Of a stretch of 64,000 nt of DNA, positions 62,873 through 64,000 are shown one piece after another. Every line of letters begins with the position of its first letter. The first letter of the stretch is position 1. The notes beneath the pieces are model-generated. The model had not been told where the DNA came from and searched no databases. It saw only the letters and a list, made by a program, of their open reading frames with translations. The stretch spans positions 186,001 through 250,000 of the forward strand of contig JAFLCN010000002.1 in NCBI GenBank assembly GCA_017303555.1. Reading direction: 5' to 3'. The stretch comes from Planctomycetota bacterium. Lineage in GTDB: Bacteria > Planctomycetota > Phycisphaerae > Phycisphaerales > UBA1924. The position numbers and the translations under genes were made by a program.

Positions 62873-63961
62873 TCAGGTTCCGCCCCGGAGCCGCTCGGTA
62901 TCGCGGGCCAGAGTGCGCTTTTCTTTCTCGGTCAGGCTCGATACGCCGCCGGCTCGCACCTTGGCGAGGATGCGATCGACCTCCGCGCCGTCCTCGCTGT
63001 TCCCCTTCAGCCAACCCCAGCCGCCTTTGGCTTCGCCCGGCTTGAGAGGTTTCCGCGAGTCGCTGAACACATCGAAGAAATCGCGAAGCAGATGCGAATT
63101 GCGGATGAAGAAATAACCGGCGATTGCGCCGCCCAGGTGAGCCGCCTCGCCACCCGCGTTCTTGGCCCCCATGAGAAGCTGAATCATCGAGAGCGCCACG
63201 AATCCGTACGCGAACGTCTTCATCTTCATCGCGATGGGCGGGAAAATGAGCTGCACCACGGTATCGGGCTCGATCTTCGCACAGGCCACAATCACGCCGA
63301 AAACGCCCGCCGATGCACCGACCAGAGGCGTCGTCGTCATGTTGAAAAGCAATCCCGGAACACCCGAGATCCCCATCATCGCCGCGATGAAACCGAGCAG
63401 GTTCAGCATCAGGTACATGACGCCGCCGAAGATTCCGGTGACGAGGTAGAACGCCAGGTACCGCTGACCGCCCAGATACCGCTCGACCGTTGGGCCGAAC
63501 ACGAACAGCCCGAGCATGTTGAAAAACAAGTGCATCGGGTTCGCGTGGAGGAACTGGAACGTGATAAACCTCCACACCTGCCACCCAAAGACATGCGCGG
63601 TCGAAAAATGCCCCCAGCCTTCCAAGGGCCGTTGCACCATGTACAGCGAAGCCCCCACTTCCTTCTGGGTATCCGGATCGACCCTGATCCGCACCAGCCC
63701 CGTGCCGGGGGCCGTCTGGGCGGGGTTCACGGGCTGGCCACCGTCCGGCCTGTAATACTCGCGCTGGTCCACCGCGTTGGCAGGTCCTTTCTGTCCCACC
63801 AATAGAGGCACACCCGGACGAGTCAGAAATGCTCCGAGCACAAACACCGCCACGTTGACCGCGATAATCCACGTGTTGACCGACCAGAACCGCAGCCGCC
63901 CGAAGACAGGCGATGTTCGCTCGGGTTCCCATCCATACTGACGATCCGACAAGCCCATCAA
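62873..63961 (-). CDS. Rhomboid-family intramembrane serine protease
   Basis: 362 aa with about six transmembrane helices. Catalytic Ser217 in VGASAGVFG and His275 in AAHLGGA give the Ser-His dyad; the N-terminal-loop HANPMHLFFNML motif is typical of rhomboids. An extra-membrane insert at about 55-105 and a soluble C-terminal extension (about 290-362, charged) flank the core. It cleaves transmembrane helices in the membrane; substrate unknown (C-terminal sorting tails are one idea, not evidence). Starts MMGLSD; the second Met is possible. 32 bases upstream of tgt on the same strand. Confidence 0.9.
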   Translation of the reverse strand: MMGLSDRQYGWEPERTSPVFGRLRFWSVNTWIIAVNVAVFVLGAFLTRPGVPLLVGQKGPANAVDQREYYRPDGGQPVNPAQTAPGTGLVRIRVDPDTQKEVGASLYMVQRPLEGWGHFSTAHVFGWQVWRFITFQFLHANPMHLFFNMLGLFVFGPTVERYLGGQRYLAFYLVTGIFGGVMYLMLNLLGFIAAMMGISGVPGLLFNMTTTPLVGASAGVFGVIVACAKIEPDTVVQLIFPPIAMKMKTFAYGFVALSMIQLLMGAKNAGGEAAHLGGAIAGYFFIRNSHLLRDFFDVFSDSRKPLKPGEAKGGWGWLKGNSEDGAEVDRILAKVRAGGVSSLTEKEKRTLARDTERLRGGT

Positions 63962-64000
63962 GACCTCTGTTTCTACTTTTCCGATACGGGAAGCGTGAAG

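Overview
The window is GC-rich chromosomal DNA, most likely from a Planctomycetota bacterium of the class Phycisphaerae. The clues are: three exported proteins ending in a short hydrophobic stretch followed by a run of arginines (PEP-CTERM-like tails), two very large exported proteins ending in paired dockerin-like repeats with cysteines, several pseudopilin-like proteins starting with an FTLIELL(I/V)VIAIIA helix, a tricorn-protease homologue, a type III glutamine synthetase and a fused SecDF. This placement is inferred from protein features, not from a marker-gene tree.

Layout. 1-5 kb: AMP nucleosidase, an NTF2-like protein and a tricorn-like protease. 5-8.3 kb: an NHL-repeat CTERM protein, then a pseudopilin plus a small membrane partner. 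8.3-9.8 kb: an M20 dipeptidase. 9.8-11 kb: a REP-associated tyrosine transposase (RAYT) flanked by two pairs of inverted REP-like repeats. 11-27.2 kb: a carbohydrate-utilisation locus with a GH94 phosphorylase and a downstream pseudopilin/membrane-protein/pseudopilin trio on the same strand, a CTERM protein, a GH144/PF10091-type secreted glucanase, a LacI-family regulator, a GH1 beta-glucosidase behind a dockerin-bearing exported protein, and a divergent large secreted six-hairpin glycosidase. Four near-identical LacI-type operators (TGNAANCGNTTNCA) lie directly upstream of these units, so the locus looks like one regulon. 27.3-32.3 kb: a CTERM protein behind a Fur-like palindrome, tRNA-Ile2(CAU), glnN, trpA and map. 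32.4-36.4 kb: a giant FG-GAP/dockerin protein. 36.5-42.7 kb: histidine degradation genes hutI, hutG, hutU and hutH, with a small zinc-ribbon membrane gene on the opposite strand between hutU and hutH. 43-51 kb: an mhqO/mhqD-like pair, a lipoprotein hydrolase broken by an in-frame TGA, an AraC regulator, a GNAT acetyltransferase, a small membrane protein, a nucleotidyltransferase, proS and a degenerate QueC-like protein. 51-64 kb: an S10 carboxypeptidase, thpR, then a tightly overlapping run UXS / aldo-keto reductase / FAD oxidoreductase / LysM protein, then secDF, yajC, tgt and a rhomboid protease, all on the minus strand.

The most coherent system is the LacI-controlled glucan locus. A secreted GH144-type enzyme and a large exported glycosidase would cut polymer outside the cytoplasm. 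Cytoplasmic GH94 and GH1 enzymes, both lacking signal peptides, would finish the oligosaccharides. Exported proteins with CTERM or dockerin tails and pseudopilin-like proteins are transcribed with them. No sugar transporter is visible in the window. Substrate identity (beta-1,2-glucan is one possibility) is inference.
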